Below, piece after piece: positions 6,716 to 7,338 of a DNA stretch of 7,338 nucleotides. The position numbers and the translations under genes are program-made. How positions within the stretch are numbered: position 1 is the stretch's first letter; every line of letters begins with the position of its first letter. The notes below the pieces were generated by a model. That model was not told the origin of the DNA. It ran no database searches and worked only from the letters and a program-made list of their open reading frames with translations. This DNA comes from Clostridiales bacterium (GTDB lineage: Bacteria; Bacillota_A; Clostridia; Oscillospirales; Oscillospiraceae), in NCBI GenBank assembly GCA_019417795.1, contig DXUR01000118.1, forward strand, positions 1 to 7,338, given 5' to 3'.

Positions 6716-6784
6716 ATGTCTCCAAGCTTTCCTGTGCCTATCCGCATTTTGCTGCGGATAGGCGTTTTTTGCTTTTTAGCATAA
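6716..6784 (+). CDS. Putative leader peptide of 22 residues overlapping an intrinsic terminator
   Basis: ATG 6716 to TAA 6782-6784 encodes a short, hydrophobic, basic peptide that begins MSPSFPVPIRI and ends VFCFLA. It has a well-placed AAGGA at 6704-6708. The codons from 6736 to 6763 are the two arms of a perfect terminator hairpin, and the stop comes only after the T runs, so a translating ribosome would sit on the hairpin. That geometry is typical of attenuation by translation of a leader, as described for the orf12 leader of tet(M) in Tn916. From memory the tet(M) leader hairpin looks similar, but this was not checked. A different frame across the same bases is also open but lacks a ribosome binding site. 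If the peptide is not translated, the hairpin would act alone as a plain terminator. Confidence 0.5.
   Translation: MSPSFPVPIRILLRIGVFCFLA
6736..6777 (+). terminator. Intrinsic terminator / attenuator inside the leader ORF
   Basis: GCCTATCCGCA (6736-6746) and TGCGGATAGGC (6753-6763) form a perfect 11-bp stem with loop TTTTGC, followed by TTTTTT (6765-6770) and TTTTT (6773-6777). It lies about 90 bp before ATG 6869 on the same strand, between the candidate promoter and the gene, so it would limit transcription into the sigma-like gene unless bypassed. No clear antiterminator pairing was seen. Confidence 0.85.
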
Positions 6785-6817
6785 ATATCGGACATCCAAT
6801 TCGTGCCCCTCCGAACC

Positions 6818-6848
6818 GAAATTTGATCTCACCCCAAAATCAAATTTC
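6818..6848 (+). repeat. 10-bp inverted repeat just before the ribosome binding site of the sigma-like gene
   Basis: GAAATTTGAT (6818-6827) is the exact inverse of ATCAAATTTC (6839-6848), separated by 11 nt. It could be an operator for a dimeric repressor or an mRNA hairpin next to AGGAGG at 6855-6860. It is A/T rich with no T tract after it, so it is not a terminator. Confidence 0.6.
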
Positions 6849-6854
6849 AAAATT

Positions 6855-6860
6855 AGGAGG
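6855..6860 (+). promoter_or_regulatory. Ribosome binding site of the sigma-like gene
   Basis: AGGAGG, 8 nt before ATG 6869. It fixes the start of the partial gene at the right end. Confidence 0.85.
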
Positions 6861-6868
6861 AATCACAA

Positions 6869-7338
6869 ATGATTAAAACCAACAGCATCTACACCCTTAA
6901 CAAGAAAGACCCAAATGCCATCGTTTATCCAACCGCTGACGGCAAACTCGTCCGTGTGACCCGTGAGGATTTCCCCAGCGAGGAAGCGTTCCTTGCGTTC
7001 AAGGCTTGGTCGGACGAAAACTTCCATGAGGAAGAAAAGCTCAATCACAGAGAAGCCAACCATGTCTTGCCGCTGGACGAGTTTTCCGAAGCGGTTCTTG
7101 CTGTCCCTGCCGATGATGTCATCATGGACAGAAAGCAGGAACGGGCAGAACGCCGTAGAACCGTAGCTGATATGGCCGTAAAGCTCAAGGACAAGCTGAC
7201 GGAGACACAGTTCCGCAGACTTTGGATGTACGAGGTGGAAAATAAGACGATGGAGGAGATTGCGGCAATAGAGGGTATCTCTGCACCGGCGCGGCAGCGC
7301 GGGTATTCACCGTGGCTGTCCGCGATCTGGACTTGTCG
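6869..7338 (+). CDS. Sigma-70 region 4-like regulator of mobile-element type, 3' end outside window
   Basis: The frame is open from ATG 6869 to the window end (156 codons) behind a strong AGGAGG. The N-terminus, with Y-T-L-N-K-K-D-P-N-A-I-V-Y, a D-G-K-L-V-R-V-T-R-E-D-F strand and F-K-A-W-S-D-E-N, matches my memory of small sigma-factor-like proteins encoded by Tn916/Tn1549-type conjugative elements. Residues about 108-136 (KLTETQFRRLWMYEVENKT, then MEEIAAIEGIS) match the first helices of a sigma region 4 helix-turn-helix. There is no visible region 2, so it is probably a DNA-binding regulator rather than a complete sigma factor. After about residue 138 this frame gives ARQRGYSPWLSAIW, which is unlike the expected recognition helix. 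The -1 frame instead reads ARVFTVAVRDLDLS, a better helix, so a frameshift near 7285-7300 is possible. Family proteins are about this long, so little is missing. It appears to be controlled by the attenuator upstream. Confidence 0.75.
   Translation, partial: MIKTNSIYTLNKKDPNAIVYPTADGKLVRVTREDFPSEEAFLAFKAWSDENFHEEEKLNHREANHVLPLDEFSEAVLAVPADDVIMDRKQERAERRRTVADMAVKLKDKLTETQFRRLWMYEVENKTMEEIAAIEGISAPARQRGYSPWLSAIWTC

Noticed and set aside
6595..6795. A 66-codon minus-strand frame in the intergenic region
   Set aside because: It consists largely of the reverse complement of the two hairpins, has no suitable ribosome binding site, and resembles no protein I recognise.
6607..6876. An 89-codon plus-strand frame beginning at TTG across the intergenic region
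   Set aside because: It has no ribosome binding site, starts with a rare codon, crosses both terminator hairpins and the inverted repeat, and overlaps the well-supported start at 6869. Its composition shows no domain.
1..7338. CRISPR arrays, tRNA or rRNA genes, and insertion-sequence ends
   Set aside because: No regularly spaced repeats, cloverleaf sequences, ribosomal RNA signatures or transposase motifs were seen on either strand by reading.

Overview
The window looks like part of a Gram-positive (Firmicutes/Clostridia-type) genome, probably within or beside an integrative conjugative element. The grounds are strong AGGAGG ribosome binding sites, intermediate base composition, an ECF-type transporter, and at the right end a short sigma-70-region-4-like protein of the kind carried by Tn916/Tn1549-like elements. 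No integrase, relaxase or element end is visible, so the mobile context is inferred.

Positions 1-6486 form one tightly packed plus-strand operon: the 3' end of an AraC-family regulator (1-255), two full-length exporter-fold ABC half-transporters (259-2022 and 2019-3752), then a complete ECF module made of a small MptD/Trep_Strep-type S component (3771-4352), EcfT (4352-5083) and a fused two-domain EcfA ATPase (5080-6486). Gene junctions are 3 bp, a 4-bp ATGA overlap, 18 bp, a 1-bp TGATG overlap and a 4-bp GTGA overlap, so co-transcription and translational coupling are likely. The order AraC regulator, then paired ABC half-transporters, recalls ybtA-ybtP-ybtQ of yersiniabactin uptake. Exporter-fold pairs of the YbtPQ/IrtAB type import metal-siderophore complexes. 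The working hypothesis is a self-contained small-molecule (possibly metallophore) uptake cassette joining an exporter-fold pair to an ECF importer. The substrate cannot be read from sequence, and export by the ABC pair is not excluded.

Positions 6487-6868 contain no convincing ordinary gene but are dense in structure: a region of mutually exclusive base pairings (6541-6603), a 15-bp hairpin flanked by A and T runs (6626-6663), a possible promoter -10, a 22-codon leader ORF with its own ribosome binding site (6716-6784) whose codons include a textbook intrinsic terminator (6736-6777), and a 10-bp inverted repeat (6818-6848) just before the next ribosome binding site. This resembles a leader-peptide attenuator of the general kind described for tet(M) in Tn916.

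Positions 6869-7338 hold the start of a sigma-like regulator that runs off the window. Its last 15-20 codons look out of frame with the family pattern, suggesting a frameshift or divergent end.
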